Position numbers and translations under genes: made by a program. Shown here piece by piece: positions 10,190 to 19,310 of a stretch of DNA of 51,816 bases. The first letter of the stretch is position 1. Each line of letters opens with the position of its first letter. Source of the stretch: Caulobacter sp. HMWF025 (GTDB lineage: Bacteria; Pseudomonadota; Alphaproteobacteria; Caulobacterales; Caulobacteraceae); NCBI RefSeq assembly GCF_003060965.1, contig NZ_QAII01000001.1:1-51816 (forward strand), given 5' to 3'. The notes under the pieces are model-generated. The model ran no database searches. It was not told the origin of the DNA and was given only the letters and a program-made list of their open reading frames with translations.

Positions 10190-10204
10190 GAACATCTTGT
10201 GAAC
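10190..10204 (+). promoter_or_regulatory. LexA (SOS) box upstream of sidA
   Basis: GAACATCTTGTGAAC is an exact GAAC-N7-GAAC, the complement of the alphaproteobacterial LexA site GTTC-N7-GTTC. It overlaps the proposed -35 hexamer at 10197-10202, so LexA binding would exclude RNA polymerase. It lies 50 bp before the small ORF at 10255. Confidence 0.85.
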
Positions 10205-10225
10205 AGAACAAAAGTGGAATATGGA
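10197..10225 (+). promoter_or_regulatory. Putative SOS promoter of sidA (and perhaps dnaE)
   Basis: TTGTGA (10197-10202), a 17-nt spacer and TATGGA (10220-10225) form a sigma-70-like promoter. The -35 lies inside the LexA box, and the spacer holds a second, degenerate LexA-like site. Transcription would start about 10232, giving a leader of some 23 nt to the sidA start. Confidence 0.55.
10206..10220 (+). promoter_or_regulatory. Degenerate second LexA-like site
   Basis: GAACAAAAGTGGAAT reads GAAC-N7-GAAT, one base from the LexA consensus. It starts 16 bp after the first box, between the -35 and -10 hexamers. It could strengthen repression, but a single-site chance match cannot be excluded. 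Confidence 0.4.
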
Positions 10226-10254
10226 ACAAACAAGCAACGACTGTGGAGGTTCCT

Positions 10255-10344
10255 GTGATCCGTATCGCGCGTGAGTCTTTGGCTCTTGTATCGGTGGCCG
10301 GCTTCGTCTGGATGATGTGCTCGGTCGCCCAGTTGGTGGCCTGA
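10255..10344 (+). CDS. sidA: SidA, SOS-induced cell division inhibitor (29 residues)
   Basis: A 29-codon gene starting with GTG 10255 behind a strong GGAGG at 10245-10249 (5-nt spacing) and ending in TGA. The peptide begins [11 protein letters not shown] with a positively charged N-terminus. One hydrophobic helix follows ([13 protein letters not shown], then CSVAQLVA), so it should sit in the inner membrane. Caulobacter SidA is known as a 29-residue membrane peptide, strongly induced by DNA damage through LexA, that blocks division by acting on the late divisome (FtsW/FtsN). Length, membrane character, LexA box and position before dnaE all agree. It ends 22 nt before dnaE, so read-through into dnaE is possible. 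Confidence 0.85.
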   Translation: MIRIARESLALVSVAGFVWMMCSVAQLVA

Positions 10345-10366
10345 GTCGAGGCAATGGAGTGGGGCG

Positions 10367-13300
10367 ATGGCGCACGATGAGGGGCAGGGCTTTGTCCACC
10401 TTCGGGTCCGCTCGGCCTATTCGCTGCTTGAAGGGGCCATCAAGGCCGATGTGATCGGCAAGCTGACGGAAGCGGCCGGTATGCCGGCCGCCGGACTGAC
10501 CGACCGGGCCAATCTGTTCGGGGCCCTTGAATACTCGTCGTATGCCAAGGATTCGGGGATCCAGCCGATCATCGGTTGCGCGCTTCCGGTGACCGGCATC
10601 GGGGCCGGACCGACGGAGCGGTGGGCCCGGGCGCCGACCATTACCCTTCTGGCCCAGAACGAGCAGGGCTATCTCAATCTCTCCGAACTCTCGTCCATCG
10701 CCTATCTGGACAGTGGTGAACTGGCCGAGCCGATCGTGCCCTGGGCCAGGGTGGTCGAGCATTCAGCCGGCCTGATCCTGCTGTCCGGCGGAACCGACGG
10801 CCCGGTTGATGCCCTGATCGCCGCCGGCAAGACGTCCGAAGGCCAGCTGGCACTCGCCGAGATGAGCCGGGTGTTCGGCGACCGGTTCTATGTCGAGCTC
10901 CAGCGGCATGGCCTGCCGCGCCAGGCGGCCGCCGAGCCTGGCCTGGTGAACTGGGCCTATGAGCATGACGTGCCGCTGGTTGCCACCAACGACGTCTATT
11001 TCGCCAAGCGGGAGCTCTATGACGCTCACGATGCCCTGCTCTGTATCTCGGACGGGGCCTTTGTCGGGCAGGACGAGCGGCGGCGGGTGACGCCCGAACA
11101 CTGGTTCAAGCCGGCCGCCGACATGCGCAAGCTGTTCGCTGATCTGCCCGAGGCCTGTGACAACACCCTCGATATCGCGCGGCGCTGTGCCTTTCTCGTC
11201 AAGAAGCGCGATCCGATCCTGCCCAGCTTCCCGACGACGGGCGGTCGCAGCGAGCCCGAGGAGCTTGAGCACCAGGCCCGCGAAGGCCTGCGGGCCCGCC
11301 TCGACGGCCTCGAGCTTGCGGTTGAGGAGCAGGTCTACTGGGACCGGCTGGATTTCGAGCTCGGCATCATCAAGAAGATGGGGTTCCCGGGCTACTTCCT
11401 GATCGTGTCGGACTTCATCAAGTGGGCCAAGGCCCATGGCATTCCGGTCGGACCGGGCCGGGGGTCGGGGGCCGGATCGCTGGTCGCCTGGGTCCTGACC
11501 ATCACCGATCTGGATCCGCTGCGCTTTGGCCTGCTGTTCGAGCGCTTCCTGAACCCCGAACGGGTTTCGATGCCCGACTTCGATATCGACTTCTGCCAGG
11601 AGCGGCGGGAAGAGGTCATCGTCTATGTGCAGGAGAAGTATGGTCGGGACCGGGTGGCCCAGATCATCACCTTCGGCAGCCTTCAGGCCCGCGCCGTGCT
11701 GCGTGACGTCGGCCGGGTCATGCAACTCCCGCTGGGGCTGGTGGACCGTCTCTGCAAGATGGTGCCCAACAACCCGGCTGCGCCGGTGACCCTGGCCCAG
11801 GCCATCGAGATCGAGCCGCGCCTGAAGCAGGCCAAGAAGGAAGACGGCAACGTCTCGGCCTGTCTCGACGTGGCCCTGCAGCTGGAGGGCCTGTTCCGCA
11901 ACGCCTCGACCCACGCCGCCGGGGTGGTGATCGGCGACCGGCCCCTGACCCAGCTGACCCCGCTCTACAAGGATCCGCGCTCGGACCTGCCGGCCACCCA
12001 GTTCAACATGAAATGGGTCGAGAGCGCCGGGCTGGTGAAGTTCGACTTCCTGGGCCTGAAGACCCTGACGGTGCTCGACCGGGCCGTGAAGCACCTGAAG
12101 AAGCGCGGGGCCGAGGTTGATCTGGGCAAGCTGCCCTTCGACGACGCCAAGACCTATGAACTGCTGGCGTCAGGCCAGACGGTCGGTGTGTTCCAGCTGG
12201 AAAGCCAGGGCATGCGCGACACCCTGCGCAAGATGCGCTGCGGGTCGATCGAGGAGATCACCGCGCTGATCTCCCTGTATCGACCGGGCCCGATGGACAA
12301 CATCGACACCTTCGTCGACTGCAAGTTCGGCCGCAAACCCGTCGATACCCTGCACCCGTCGCTGGAGACGGTGCTGAAGGAGACCTACGGGGTCATCGTG
12401 TACCAGGAACAGGTGATGCAGATCGCCCAGATCCTGGCGGGCTACAGCCTCGGCGAAGCCGACCTTCTGCGCCGGGCCATGGGCAAGAAGAAGAAGGAGG
12501 AAATGGATCTCCAGAAGATCCGTTTCGTCTCCGGGGCCAAGGCGAAGAATGTCCCCGAAGAGCAGTCGGGCTCGATCTTCGAGCTCGTGGCCAAGTTCGC
12601 CGGCTACGGCTTCAACAAGAGCCACGCGGCCGCCTATGCCCTGATCGCCTATCAGACCGCATGGCTGAAGGCCAATACGCCGGTCGAGTTCCTCGCCGCG
12701 TCAATGAGCCTCGATATCTCCAATACCGACAAGCTGGCGGTCTTCCACCAGGACGCCCGCCGGTTCGGCATCACGGTGCGGGCCCCGGACGTCAATCGCT
12801 CGGGGGCCGACTTCGAGGTCGAGAACGGCGAGGTGCTCTACGCCCTGGGGGCCGTGCGCAATGTCGGTCTGGAGGCCATGAAGCACCTGGTCGCCGTGCG
12901 CGAGGAGGGCGGGCCGTTCCGTGACATCTTCGACTTCGTCGAGCGGGTCGATCCCAAGCAGGTCAACAAGCGGGCCATTGAGAACCTGGCCCGGGCCGGA
13001 GCCTTTGACAGCTTTCACAAGAACCGGGCCCAGATCCTGGCGTCATCCGATGTCCTGATCAGCCACAGCCAGAGCGTGGCCGCCGATCGACAGGGCGGGC
13101 AGCATGCCCTGTTCGGGGCCGATCCGGCCGCCGGGCGTCCGCGCCTGAAGAAGACCGATCCCTGGACCCAGGTCGACCTTCTGGATGAGGAACTGGCGGC
13201 GGTCGGTTTCTACCTCACCGGCCACCCGCTGGAGGACATGGTCGGCATGCTGCGCCGCAAGCGCACCGCCATGCTGACCGAGGTCATTCCCCAGGCCGAG

Positions 13301-13798
13301 GCGGGCATGGAGGCCTTCCGGATGTGCGGCGTGGTGCGCCGCCGGCAGGAACGGGCGTCACAGAGTGGTGAGCGCTTTGCCTTCGTGTCACTGTCCGACC
13401 CGACCGGTGAGTATGAAGTGCTGTTTCCGCCGGAGGCCCTGCGCAAGTGCCGCGATGTGCTGGAACCGGGCAAGTCCGTCGCCATCAAGGTGCGGGCCAA
13501 GGCGAGGGATGGCGAGGTGCGCTTCTTTGGGGACGATGCCGAACCCATCGAGAAGGCGATCGAGAACGTGGTCGCCGGCCTGCGGGTTCACCTCTCGCCC
13601 TCGGCCACAGAGATTGAAGCCCTGCGCAAGCGCCTGGAGCCGGCAGCCTCGCAGCGCGGCGGCGAGGTCAGCCTGGTGGCGGCCATCGGCGGCGGGCGCG
13701 AGGTCGAGCTGAAATTGCAGGGTCGCTATCTGCTTGACGCGGCGCTTCGCGGGGCCCTGAAGACGGCCCCGGGCGTGGCACTGCTCGAAGACGTCTAG
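10367..13798 (+). CDS. dnaE: DNA polymerase III alpha subunit
   Basis: Replicative polymerase catalytic subunit, 1143 residues, the normal length for DnaE. Order: N-terminal PHP domain ([15 protein letters not shown]), polymerase palm with the catalytic MPDFDIDF (Asp near 403 and 405), fingers, helix-hairpin-helix region, and a C-terminal OB fold ([16 protein letters not shown] onward). The many conserved blocks, such as [14 protein letters not shown] and YRPGPMDNI, show the replicative DnaE1 rather than the error-prone DnaE2. ATG 10367 follows GGAG at 10354-10357. It lies 22 nt downstream of sidA, so its expression may be partly linked to the SOS promoter in addition to a constitutive one I could not identify. 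Confidence 0.97.
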   Translation: MAHDEGQGFVHLRVRSAYSLLEGAIKADVIGKLTEAAGMPAAGLTDRANLFGALEYSSYAKDSGIQPIIGCALPVTGIGAGPTERWARAPTITLLAQNEQGYLNLSELSSIAYLDSGELAEPIVPWARVVEHSAGLILLSGGTDGPVDALIAAGKTSEGQLALAEMSRVFGDRFYVELQRHGLPRQAAAEPGLVNWAYEHDVPLVATNDVYFAKRELYDAHDALLCISDGAFVGQDERRRVTPEHWFKPAADMRKLFADLPEACDNTLDIARRCAFLVKKRDPILPSFPTTGGRSEPEELEHQAREGLRARLDGLELAVEEQVYWDRLDFELGIIKKMGFPGYFLIVSDFIKWAKAHGIPVGPGRGSGAGSLVAWVLTITDLDPLRFGLLFERFLNPERVSMPDFDIDFCQERREEVIVYVQEKYGRDRVAQIITFGSLQARAVLRDVGRVMQLPLGLVDRLCKMVPNNPAAPVTLAQAIEIEPRLKQAKKEDGNVSACLDVALQLEGLFRNASTHAAGVVIGDRPLTQLTPLYKDPRSDLPATQFNMKWVESAGLVKFDFLGLKTLTVLDRAVKHLKKRGAEVDLGKLPFDDAKTYELLASGQTVGVFQLESQGMRDTLRKMRCGSIEEITALISLYRPGPMDNIDTFVDCKFGRKPVDTLHPSLETVLKETYGVIVYQEQVMQIAQILAGYSLGEADLLRRAMGKKKKEEMDLQKIRFVSGAKAKNVPEEQSGSIFELVAKFAGYGFNKSHAAAYALIAYQTAWLKANTPVEFLAASMSLDISNTDKLAVFHQDARRFGITVRAPDVNRSGADFEVENGEVLYALGAVRNVGLEAMKHLVAVREEGGPFRDIFDFVERVDPKQVNKRAIENLARAGAFDSFHKNRAQILASSDVLISHSQSVAADRQGGQHALFGADPAAGRPRLKKTDPWTQVDLLDEELAAVGFYLTGHPLEDMVGMLRRKRTAMLTEVIPQAEAGMEAFRMCGVVRRRQERASQSGERFAFVSLSDPTGEYEVLFPPEALRKCRDVLEPGKSVAIKVRAKARDGEVRFFGDDAEPIEKAIENVVAGLRVHLSPSATEIEALRKRLEPAASQRGGEVSLVAAIGGGREVELKLQGRYLLDAALRGALKTAPGVALLEDV

Positions 13799-13831
13799 GG
13801 CGCGGCGCGCGGCAAACGAACGGAGGCAATC

Positions 13832-14182
13832 ATGGCCTTGCATCAGGGTGGGTGTCAGTGCGGCAGGGTCCGCTTCGAGGTCGAGGTAGGGCTGGAGGAC
13901 CTGATTTCCTGTAACTGCTCGCGCTGCGGTCGCCTGGGCTCGATCCTGGCCTTCGCACCGGCGGAGGACTTCAGGCTGCTGTCCGGCGACGAGGCTCTGA
14001 CCGAGTTCCGCTTCAACACCGGCAAGATCGCCCACCGGTTCTGTGCCACCTGCGGGGTTGAAGCTTTCGGTGAAGGGGAGGGACCGGGTGGCGTGCGGAT
14101 GGCAGCGATCAATGTCCGGTGCCTGGACGATGTCGATGTCTTTGGTCTTTCGCCGGTGCAGGTGAACGGCAAGGCGTTCTGA
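13832..14182 (+). CDS. GFA-family zinc protein
   Basis: A 116-residue protein of the glutathione-dependent formaldehyde-activating (GFA/CENP-V) fold. Zinc-binding cysteines follow the family pattern: Cys8 and Cys10 in GGCQCG, Cys27, Cys29 and Cys32 in SCNCSRCG, and Cys71 and Cys74 in FCATCGVEAF. Gfa was first described as accelerating formation of S-hydroxymethylglutathione, but most family members have no proven activity, so only the family is assigned. It begins 33 nt after dnaE with CGGAGG as ribosome binding site, and is probably cotranscribed. Confidence 0.85.
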   Translation: MALHQGGCQCGRVRFEVEVGLEDLISCNCSRCGRLGSILAFAPAEDFRLLSGDEALTEFRFNTGKIAHRFCATCGVEAFGEGEGPGGVRMAAINVRCLDDVDVFGLSPVQVNGKAF

Positions 14183-14288
14183 CGCACGGCGATCGCCGGG
14201 ATTGTGCAGGGGCCTGGCCGGGCGCGGCGTGCAGCCCCCCGCAGGCGCCGTGCTCAGGCACAGGCTTTGGCTCAGGAGGCCGGAATGG

Positions 14289-14753
14289 ATGCTCTGGCAA
14301 CCCCCGGCGGCGCTGTGTGATGACCGGGCCATAGAACTGGCGCGGGCCTGGATCGCGGAGCAGGGGCTGCATTGTGCCTTGAAGTTCGGGCTCCAAGCCG
14401 AAGACGCCCTTGAACGGGAGACAATGGCCTGGGGGATCATTCCGGCCGATCTCGCGAGCCACGTCGCCGATGCGCTCGGCGGTGAGGGGCTGGGGCCCGG
14501 GGCTGGTCCGTTTGCGGCGATCGTTGAGGGCTTCGATGGTGAAGTCGCATCGGCAACCTCGCGTCGCACCGGCGGACCGGGATCTGGCCCGGGTTCGTCA
14601 AAATGGCCCGGGGCGGAACGGGCTCATGGCTCCGGACTGAGGGGCTGGCCGCCGCCGCGATCCCCGGGCTGCCCGGCCGCAGGGATTTTCCACCCGGGAG
14701 CCGACGACGGGCAGACGTCGCCCGGATCCGGGTCCTGTCAGGGCGATAAATGA
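14289..14753 (+). CDS. DUF5076-like protein, possibly frameshifted
   Basis: Function unknown. Residues 14-85 read as a DUF5076-type domain: IELARAWIAEQGLHCALKFG, then AWGIIPADLASHVADAL and FAAIVEGFDGEVA. Two things are odd. The perfect AGGAGG at 14274-14279 is ideally spaced for ATG 14285, whose frame (MDALATPGGAV) looks like a proper N-terminus but stops at 14318-14320, one frame away from the domain. The in-frame ATG 14289 gives a strange start, MLWQPPAAL. The frame also runs about 65 residues past the usual domain end as Gly/Pro/Ser-rich sequence. Either the gene is decaying, or one or two single-base errors or frameshifts are present. Confidence 0.45.
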   Translation: MLWQPPAALCDDRAIELARAWIAEQGLHCALKFGLQAEDALERETMAWGIIPADLASHVADALGGEGLGPGAGPFAAIVEGFDGEVASATSRRTGGPGSGPGSSKWPGAERAHGSGLRGWPPPRSPGCPAAGIFHPGADDGQTSPGSGSCQGDK

Positions 14754-14785
14754 CCGCCGCCAAGGGCGACCCTGGCGGACAAGGC

Positions 14786-14814
14786 TTGCTTTTCGCGTCG
14801 TCTGCGCCTATCTG
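14786..14814 (+). promoter_or_regulatory. Putative rpsB promoter
   Basis: TTGCTT (14786-14791), exactly 17 nt, then TATCTG (14809-14814), in the 192-nt gap before rpsB. Transcription from here would give a leader of about 125 nt, which contains an inverted repeat. The hexamers resemble alphaproteobacterial housekeeping promoters. Confidence 0.5.
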
Positions 14815-14868
14815 CGCGCCATTCCACACGTGGACGTTCGGTTGCTTCGGGGAGAAATCCTGATGCCG

Positions 14869-14903
14869 CCGTTCCGGTCCCGGTCCGAAATCGTTCGGAA
14901 CGG
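14869..14903 (+). promoter_or_regulatory. Hairpin in the rpsB leader
   Basis: CCGTTCCG (14869-14876) pairs with CGGAACGG (14896-14903) across a 19-nt loop, 42 nt before the rpsB start. Ribosomal protein S2 autoregulates through its mRNA leader in several bacteria. Whether this hairpin is that site is an inference from position only. Confidence 0.35.
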
Positions 14904-14945
14904 GGGTGTCCGCGGAGGTTCAACCGGAAAAAGGATCAAGGCCCG

Positions 14946-15800
14946 ATGGCTCTTCCCGAATTCTCCATGCGTCAGCTCCTCGAAGCCGGCGCCCACTTCG
15001 GCCACCAGACGCACCGCTGGAACCCGAAGATGGACCGCTACATCTTCGGCTCGCGCTCGAACATCCACATCATCGACCTGTCGCAGTCGATTCCGCTGCT
15101 GCACCAGGCCCTGGTGAAGGTGCGTGAAGTCGCCGCCGCCGGTGGCCGCGTCCTGTTCGTCGGCACCAAGCGTCAGGCTTCGGACCCCGTCGCCACCGCC
15201 GCCAAGCGCTGCGCCCAGTACTATGTCAATCACCGCTGGCTCGGTGGCACCCTGACCAACTGGCGCACCGTTTCGGGCTCGATCGCGCGTCTGCGCGAGC
15301 TCGAAGGCGTGCTGGCCGGCGAAGGCCAGGGCCGTTCCAAGAAGGAACTGCTGCAGCTGACCCGCGAGCGCGACAAGCTGGAACTGTCGCTGGGCGGCAT
15401 CAAGGACATGGGCGGCATCCCCGACATCATGTTCGTGATCGACACCAACAAGGAAGCGATCGCGATCCTTGAAGCCCGCAAGCTGAACATCCCGGTCATC
15501 GCGATCCTGGACACCAACTGCGACCCGGACGGCATCACCTATCCGATCCCCGGCAACGACGACGCTGCCCGCGCCCTGCAACTGTACTGCGACCTGATCG
15601 CCGACGCCGTCCTCGACGGCCTGGCCGCCGGCCAGGCCTCGTCGGGCGTCGATCTGGGCGCCTCGGTGGCTCCGATGGAGCCCACCCTGGCCCGTGAGCT
15701 GACCCCGGAGCCGGTGGCTGAAGCCGCCGCCCCGGAAGCCGTCCAGGAAGCGACTGCCGAAGCGATCGAAGCCGTCGCCGAAGAGCCGGCCGCGAGCTGA
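14946..15800 (+). CDS. rpsB: 30S ribosomal protein S2
   Basis: Structural protein of the small ribosomal subunit. The 284-residue sequence shows the S2 hallmarks: [20 protein letters not shown] at the N-terminus, [28 protein letters not shown] and [14 protein letters not shown]. The last 55 residues form an Ala/Glu-rich acidic extension longer than in E. coli S2, common in alphaproteobacteria. ATG 14946 follows a purine-rich stretch (GGAAAAAGGATCAAGG). tsf follows, as in most bacteria, but separated by a strong hairpin at 15847-15870. Confidence 0.97.
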   Translation: MALPEFSMRQLLEAGAHFGHQTHRWNPKMDRYIFGSRSNIHIIDLSQSIPLLHQALVKVREVAAAGGRVLFVGTKRQASDPVATAAKRCAQYYVNHRWLGGTLTNWRTVSGSIARLRELEGVLAGEGQGRSKKELLQLTRERDKLELSLGGIKDMGGIPDIMFVIDTNKEAIAILEARKLNIPVIAILDTNCDPDGITYPIPGNDDAARALQLYCDLIADAVLDGLAAGQASSGVDLGASVAPMEPTLARELTPEPVAEAAAPEAVQEATAEAIEAVAEEPAAS

Positions 15801-15846
15801 TTTTCCAGCCGCCGGTTTTCGGATCGGCTGTTGTGACCCTGACATG

Positions 15847-15881
15847 CGACCGGGCTATCAAGCCCGGTCGTAATTTTGTTT
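15847..15881 (+). terminator. Rho-independent terminator or attenuator between rpsB and tsf
   Basis: CGACCGGGCT (15847-15856) pairs perfectly with AGCCCGGTCG (15861-15870) around a 4-nt loop, followed by TAATTTTGTTT. It would reduce rpsB transcripts reaching tsf, so tsf may be expressed partly by read-through or from its own promoter. Confidence 0.8.
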
Positions 15882-15950
15882 CCCGCGTTGCCCCTGGCGA
15901 GCCGGTTCTGGCAGTGGTGGGGAGCGCTCTGATGTTTGATGGAGGAACCC

Positions 15951-16892
15951 ATGGCTGAGATCACGGCTGCGCTGGTCAAGGAACTGCGCGAAAAGTCCGG
16001 CGTCGGCATGATGGACTGCAAGAAGGCGCTGCAGGAAAACGGCGGCGACATGGAAGCGTCCATGGACTGGCTGCGCACCAAGGGCCTGTCCAAGGCCGCC
16101 AAGAAGGCCGACCGCGTCGCGGCCGAAGGCCTGGTCGGCATCGCCGTCCGCAACGAAGGTGCCGGCATGACGGCCTCGGCCGTTGAAGTGAACGCCGAAA
16201 CCGACTTCCTCGGCCGCAATGAACTGTTCCAGAACGCCGTCCGCAAGATCGCGGCCGTTGGCCTGGACAACGACGGCGTCGACGCCATCAACGCGGCCAA
16301 GACCGCTGACGGCGAAGTCGTGTCCGACGTCCTGACCAACCTGATCGCCACCATCGGCGAGAACATGGTCCTGCGTCGCACGGCCAAGTTCACCGTCGCT
16401 CAAGGCGCGGTATCGACCTACATCCACAACGCCACGGCGCCGGAACTCGGCCGCATCGGCGTGCTGGTGGCGATCGAGGGTGCCGGTGACCAGGCCAAGA
16501 TCCTGGAACTGGGCCGCAAGATCGCCATGCACGTGGCCGCGACCGCTCCGCTGTCGCTGTCGCCGGACGATCTGGATCAGGCTGCGATCGAGAAGGAACG
16601 CGTCATCTTCACCGAACAGGCGCTGGAGTCGGGCAAGCCCGCCGCCGTCGTCGAAAAGATGGTCGAAGGCCGGATCCGCAAGTTCCTGGAAGAAGTCGTG
16701 CTGCTCAAGCAGGCCTTCGTCATGAATCCGGACCAGACCGTCGAACAACTGGTTGCCGACACCGGCAAGGAACTGGGCGCGACGCTGACCGTAAAGGGCT
16801 TTGTGCGTCTGGCCCTGGGCGAAGGCGTTGAGAAGGCTCCGGAAGGCGATTTCGCCGCCGAAGTCGCGGCCATGGCCGCCGGCCAGGCCTAA
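15951..16892 (+). CDS. tsf: Translation elongation factor Ts
   Basis: Nucleotide exchange factor that regenerates EF-Tu-GTP. The N-terminal UBA-like domain is clear ([20 protein letters not shown] then [19 protein letters not shown]). The core follows with the conserved [14 protein letters not shown], and the product is 313 residues, the usual size. I chose ATG 15951 because GGAGG at 15941-15945 sits 5 nt upstream; an upstream TTG at 15936 is in frame but would include that ribosome binding site in the coding sequence. It is followed by a strong terminator. Confidence 0.97.
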   Translation: MAEITAALVKELREKSGVGMMDCKKALQENGGDMEASMDWLRTKGLSKAAKKADRVAAEGLVGIAVRNEGAGMTASAVEVNAETDFLGRNELFQNAVRKIAAVGLDNDGVDAINAAKTADGEVVSDVLTNLIATIGENMVLRRTAKFTVAQGAVSTYIHNATAPELGRIGVLVAIEGAGDQAKILELGRKIAMHVAATAPLSLSPDDLDQAAIEKERVIFTEQALESGKPAAVVEKMVEGRIRKFLEEVVLLKQAFVMNPDQTVEQLVADTGKELGATLTVKGFVRLALGEGVEKAPEGDFAAEVAAMAAGQA

Positions 16893-16945
16893 GCGACGAG
16901 GCATCCGGGTCGGCCTGTGACCGGCTCCGGACTGTCCGCAAAAGG

Positions 16946-16980
16946 GGGCGCGGCGCGTTTGATGCGCGCCGCGCCCTTCT
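16946..16980 (+). terminator. Rho-independent terminator after tsf
   Basis: GGGCGCGGCGCG (16946-16957) pairs with CGCGCCGCGCCC (16965-16976), with a 7-nt loop and a short TTCTT tail. The rest of the 254-nt gap before pyrH shows a TTGACG at 17095-17100 but no convincing -10 at normal spacing. Confidence 0.75.
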
Positions 16981-17146
16981 TGCGCCTGATCAAGCCGTTA
17001 TGCCGCAGTGCTGATTGCGGAAATTGCCTCTGATCAAGGGTTTGTGCAGCCTTCCGTGCGCGGGATAGGCTTCAGTGCAAAACCGATCCCACTTTTGACG
17101 AACGCGCACTATGTTGCGTGCCGACGACTCAGGAAGAGCCCGGTCC

Positions 17147-17893
17147 ATGTCCGAACCCCGCACCATCACCTCGACTCCCTTCCGCCGGGTTCTGCTGAAG
17201 GTTTCCGGTGAGGTCCTGATGGGCGACACGCCCTACGGCATCGACACCAACACCGTGCAGTCGGTGGCCGAGGACATTGCCGAGATCGTCAAGTCGGGCG
17301 TCGAGCTGTGCCTGGTGATCGGCGGCGGCAACATCTTCCGTGGCATGGCCGGTGCGGCCAAGGGCATGGAGCGCTCCAGCGCCGACTTTATGGGCATGCT
17401 GGCCACGGTCATGAACGCCCTGGCGATGCAGGACGCGCTCGAGCGGATCGGTGTTTCGACCCGCGTGCAGTCGGCCATTCCGATGGCGACGGTCTGCGAG
17501 CCCTACATCCGTCGCCGCGCCCAGCGGCATCTGGAAAAGGGCCGCGTCGTGATCTTTGCCGCCGGCACCGGCAATCCGTTCTTCACCACCGACACCGCCG
17601 CCGCCCTGCGGGCTGCCGAGATGCAGTGTGACGCCCTGTTCAAGGGCACGAGCGTCGATGGTGTCTATACCGCCGATCCCAAGAAGGATCCGACCGCCGA
17701 GCGTTATGACCGCCTGACCTATATGGACGTGCTGGCCAAGGACCTGCGGGTGATGGATGCTTCCGCTGTCGCCCTGATGCGTGACAGCAATATCCCCATC
17801 GTGGTGTTCTCCATCAAGGGACGCGGCAATCTGCTGAACGTCCTGAGAGGCGAGGGCACCTTTACCGTCGTCGCCAAAGACGCCGCCGTCTAA
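17147..17893 (+). CDS. pyrH: UMP kinase
   Basis: Phosphorylates UMP to UDP with ATP; hexameric bacterial enzyme of the amino-acid kinase fold. The 248-residue protein shows [13 protein letters not shown] at the phosphate site, [30 protein letters not shown], and [20 protein letters not shown], all typical of PyrH. I chose ATG 17147, preceded by AGGAAG; an extension to 17111 with an alternative codon is possible but adds unconserved residues. It is 23 nt upstream of frr, the standard pyrH-frr pairing. Confidence 0.96.
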   Translation: MSEPRTITSTPFRRVLLKVSGEVLMGDTPYGIDTNTVQSVAEDIAEIVKSGVELCLVIGGGNIFRGMAGAAKGMERSSADFMGMLATVMNALAMQDALERIGVSTRVQSAIPMATVCEPYIRRRAQRHLEKGRVVIFAAGTGNPFFTTDTAAALRAAEMQCDALFKGTSVDGVYTADPKKDPTAERYDRLTYMDVLAKDLRVMDASAVALMRDSNIPIVVFSIKGRGNLLNVLRGEGTFTVVAKDAAV

Positions 17894-17916
17894 GACCAGC
17901 GAAGAGAGCCCACGCC

Positions 17917-18483
17917 ATGGCCGCCGCCGAAAAGCCCGTCCTGTCCCGCTACAAGGATCGCATGGACAAGTCCGTGCTTGCCCTGAAGGAAGATTTCGCC
18001 GGTCTGCGGACCGGCCGTGCCTCGTCCAGCCTGCTCGACCAGATCGTGGTCAACGCCTATGGCTCGATGGTGCAACTGAACACGGTCGCCTCGATCAGCG
18101 TGCCCGAGCCTCGCCAGATCAACGTCAATATCTGGGACAAGGGTGTCGTCTCGGCCGTCGAGAAGGCGATCCGCAATTCCGACCTGGGCCTCAACCCCGT
18201 GGTCGAGGGCAACAACCTGCGGATCCCGATCCCGCCGCTGACCGAAGACCGGCGCAAGGATCTGGTGAAGATCGCCGGAAAATACGCCGAAGCCCAGAAG
18301 GTGGCCGTTCGCAACATCCGTCGCGACGCCAATGACGACCTGAAGAAGGCCGAGAAGGCCAGCGTCATCAGCGAGGACGACCTGAAGAAGATGGAAACCG
18401 AGGTCCAGAAGATGACCGACGCCGCCATCAAGCAGGTCGACGAGGCCTTGAAAATCAAAGAACAAGAGATCATGCAGGTTTGA
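17917..18483 (+). CDS. frr: Ribosome recycling factor
   Basis: Splits the post-termination ribosome together with EF-G. The 188-residue product is the typical length, with LRTGRASSSLLDQIVVNAYG near the N-terminus, and RIPIPPLTEDRRKDLVK and VRNIRRDANDDLKKAEK in the tRNA-mimic helices. ATG 17917 follows a GAAGAGAG ribosome binding site. Its stop precedes the uppS start by 47 nt. Confidence 0.97.
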   Translation: MAAAEKPVLSRYKDRMDKSVLALKEDFAGLRTGRASSSLLDQIVVNAYGSMVQLNTVASISVPEPRQINVNIWDKGVVSAVEKAIRNSDLGLNPVVEGNNLRIPIPPLTEDRRKDLVKIAGKYAEAQKVAVRNIRRDANDDLKKAEKASVISEDDLKKMETEVQKMTDAAIKQVDEALKIKEQEIMQV

Positions 18484-18530
18484 TCGTCCGACCGGGGTTC
18501 GGGGGAGACGGTAGGGAAGGCTTGAAGCGA

Positions 18531-19310
18531 ATGTCGCCGACGACCGGCCTGCAGGATGTATCGGCGCGCGCTGGGGGCGAGGCGCCGAGCCACCCCCTGC
18601 ATGTGGCCATCATCATGGACGGGAACGGCCGTTGGGCGAAGCGGCGCGGCATGCCGCGTGCGCTGGGTCATCGCGCGGGCGTCAATGCGCTGAAGCGGAC
18701 CGTAGAAGGCGCGCCCGCCCTCGGCGTCGGTGTCCTCACCGTGTTCGGTTTCTCCACCGAAAACTGGCGTCGACCGGCCCATGAAGTCTCCGAACTCATG
18801 GGACTCCTGAAGGCCTATGTCGAATCGGACCTCGACCGGCTCGACCGGGAAGGCGTCCGGGTGCGGATCATCGGCCGCCGGACGGGTCTGGCGCCGGATA
18901 TCCGGGACATCATCGAGCGGGCCGAGCGCCGCACGGCGCAGAACACCAAATTCGTCCTGCAGGTCGCCTTCAACTACGGGGGGCGGGCCGACATCGCCGA
19001 CGCGGCGCGGGCCTTCGCCGAGCAGGTCGAGCGCGGCGAGGCCAAGGCCGCCGATCTGGATGAGTCGGTTTTCGAACGCTTCCTGTCGACCTCCAGCGCA
19101 CCGGCACCGGACCTGATCGTCCGGACCAGCGGCGAGCAGCGGATCTCCAACTTCCTGCTTTGGGAATGCGCCTATGCCGAGCTCGTCTTCCAGGACGTGC
19201 TCTGGCCAGACTACGGCCCCGAAGCGCTTTCGGCGGCCATCGCAGACTATCGCGCCCGGGACCGACGCTATGGGGGCATTGCTGCCGATGACGTCGCCGT
19301 CGCCGGCTAA
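18531..19310 (+). CDS. uppS: Undecaprenyl diphosphate synthase (cis-prenyltransferase)
   Basis: Builds the C55 lipid carrier for peptidoglycan and LPS O-antigen by adding isopentenyl diphosphate units in cis. The catalytic Asp30 is in IIMDGNGRWAKRRG. FGFSTENWRRP, LQVAFNYGGRADI and RTSGEQRISNFLLWE complete the UppS signature. ATG 18531 gives 259 residues; a TTG overlapping the frr stop at 18480 is in frame, but its extension is not conserved-looking. The 3' end overlaps the cdsA start. Confidence 0.95.
   Translation: MSPTTGLQDVSARAGGEAPSHPLHVAIIMDGNGRWAKRRGMPRALGHRAGVNALKRTVEGAPALGVGVLTVFGFSTENWRRPAHEVSELMGLLKAYVESDLDRLDREGVRVRIIGRRTGLAPDIRDIIERAERRTAQNTKFVLQVAFNYGGRADIADAARAFAEQVERGEAKAADLDESVFERFLSTSSAPAPDLIVRTSGEQRISNFLLWECAYAELVFQDVLWPDYGPEALSAAIADYRARDRRYGGIAADDVAVAG

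Noticed and set aside
14863..15117. Leader ORF before and into rpsB
   Set aside because: It reads into rpsB in another frame with Arg/Ser/Thr-rich shadow composition and no good ribosome binding site.
16986..17038. 9-bp direct repeat CTGATCAAG before pyrH
   Set aside because: Only two short copies with no attached structure; chance is sufficient.
17095..17115. Promoter for pyrH with TTGACG and TATGTT
   Set aside because: The spacing is only 9 nt to TATGTT, and the -10 match to the Caulobacter consensus is poor.
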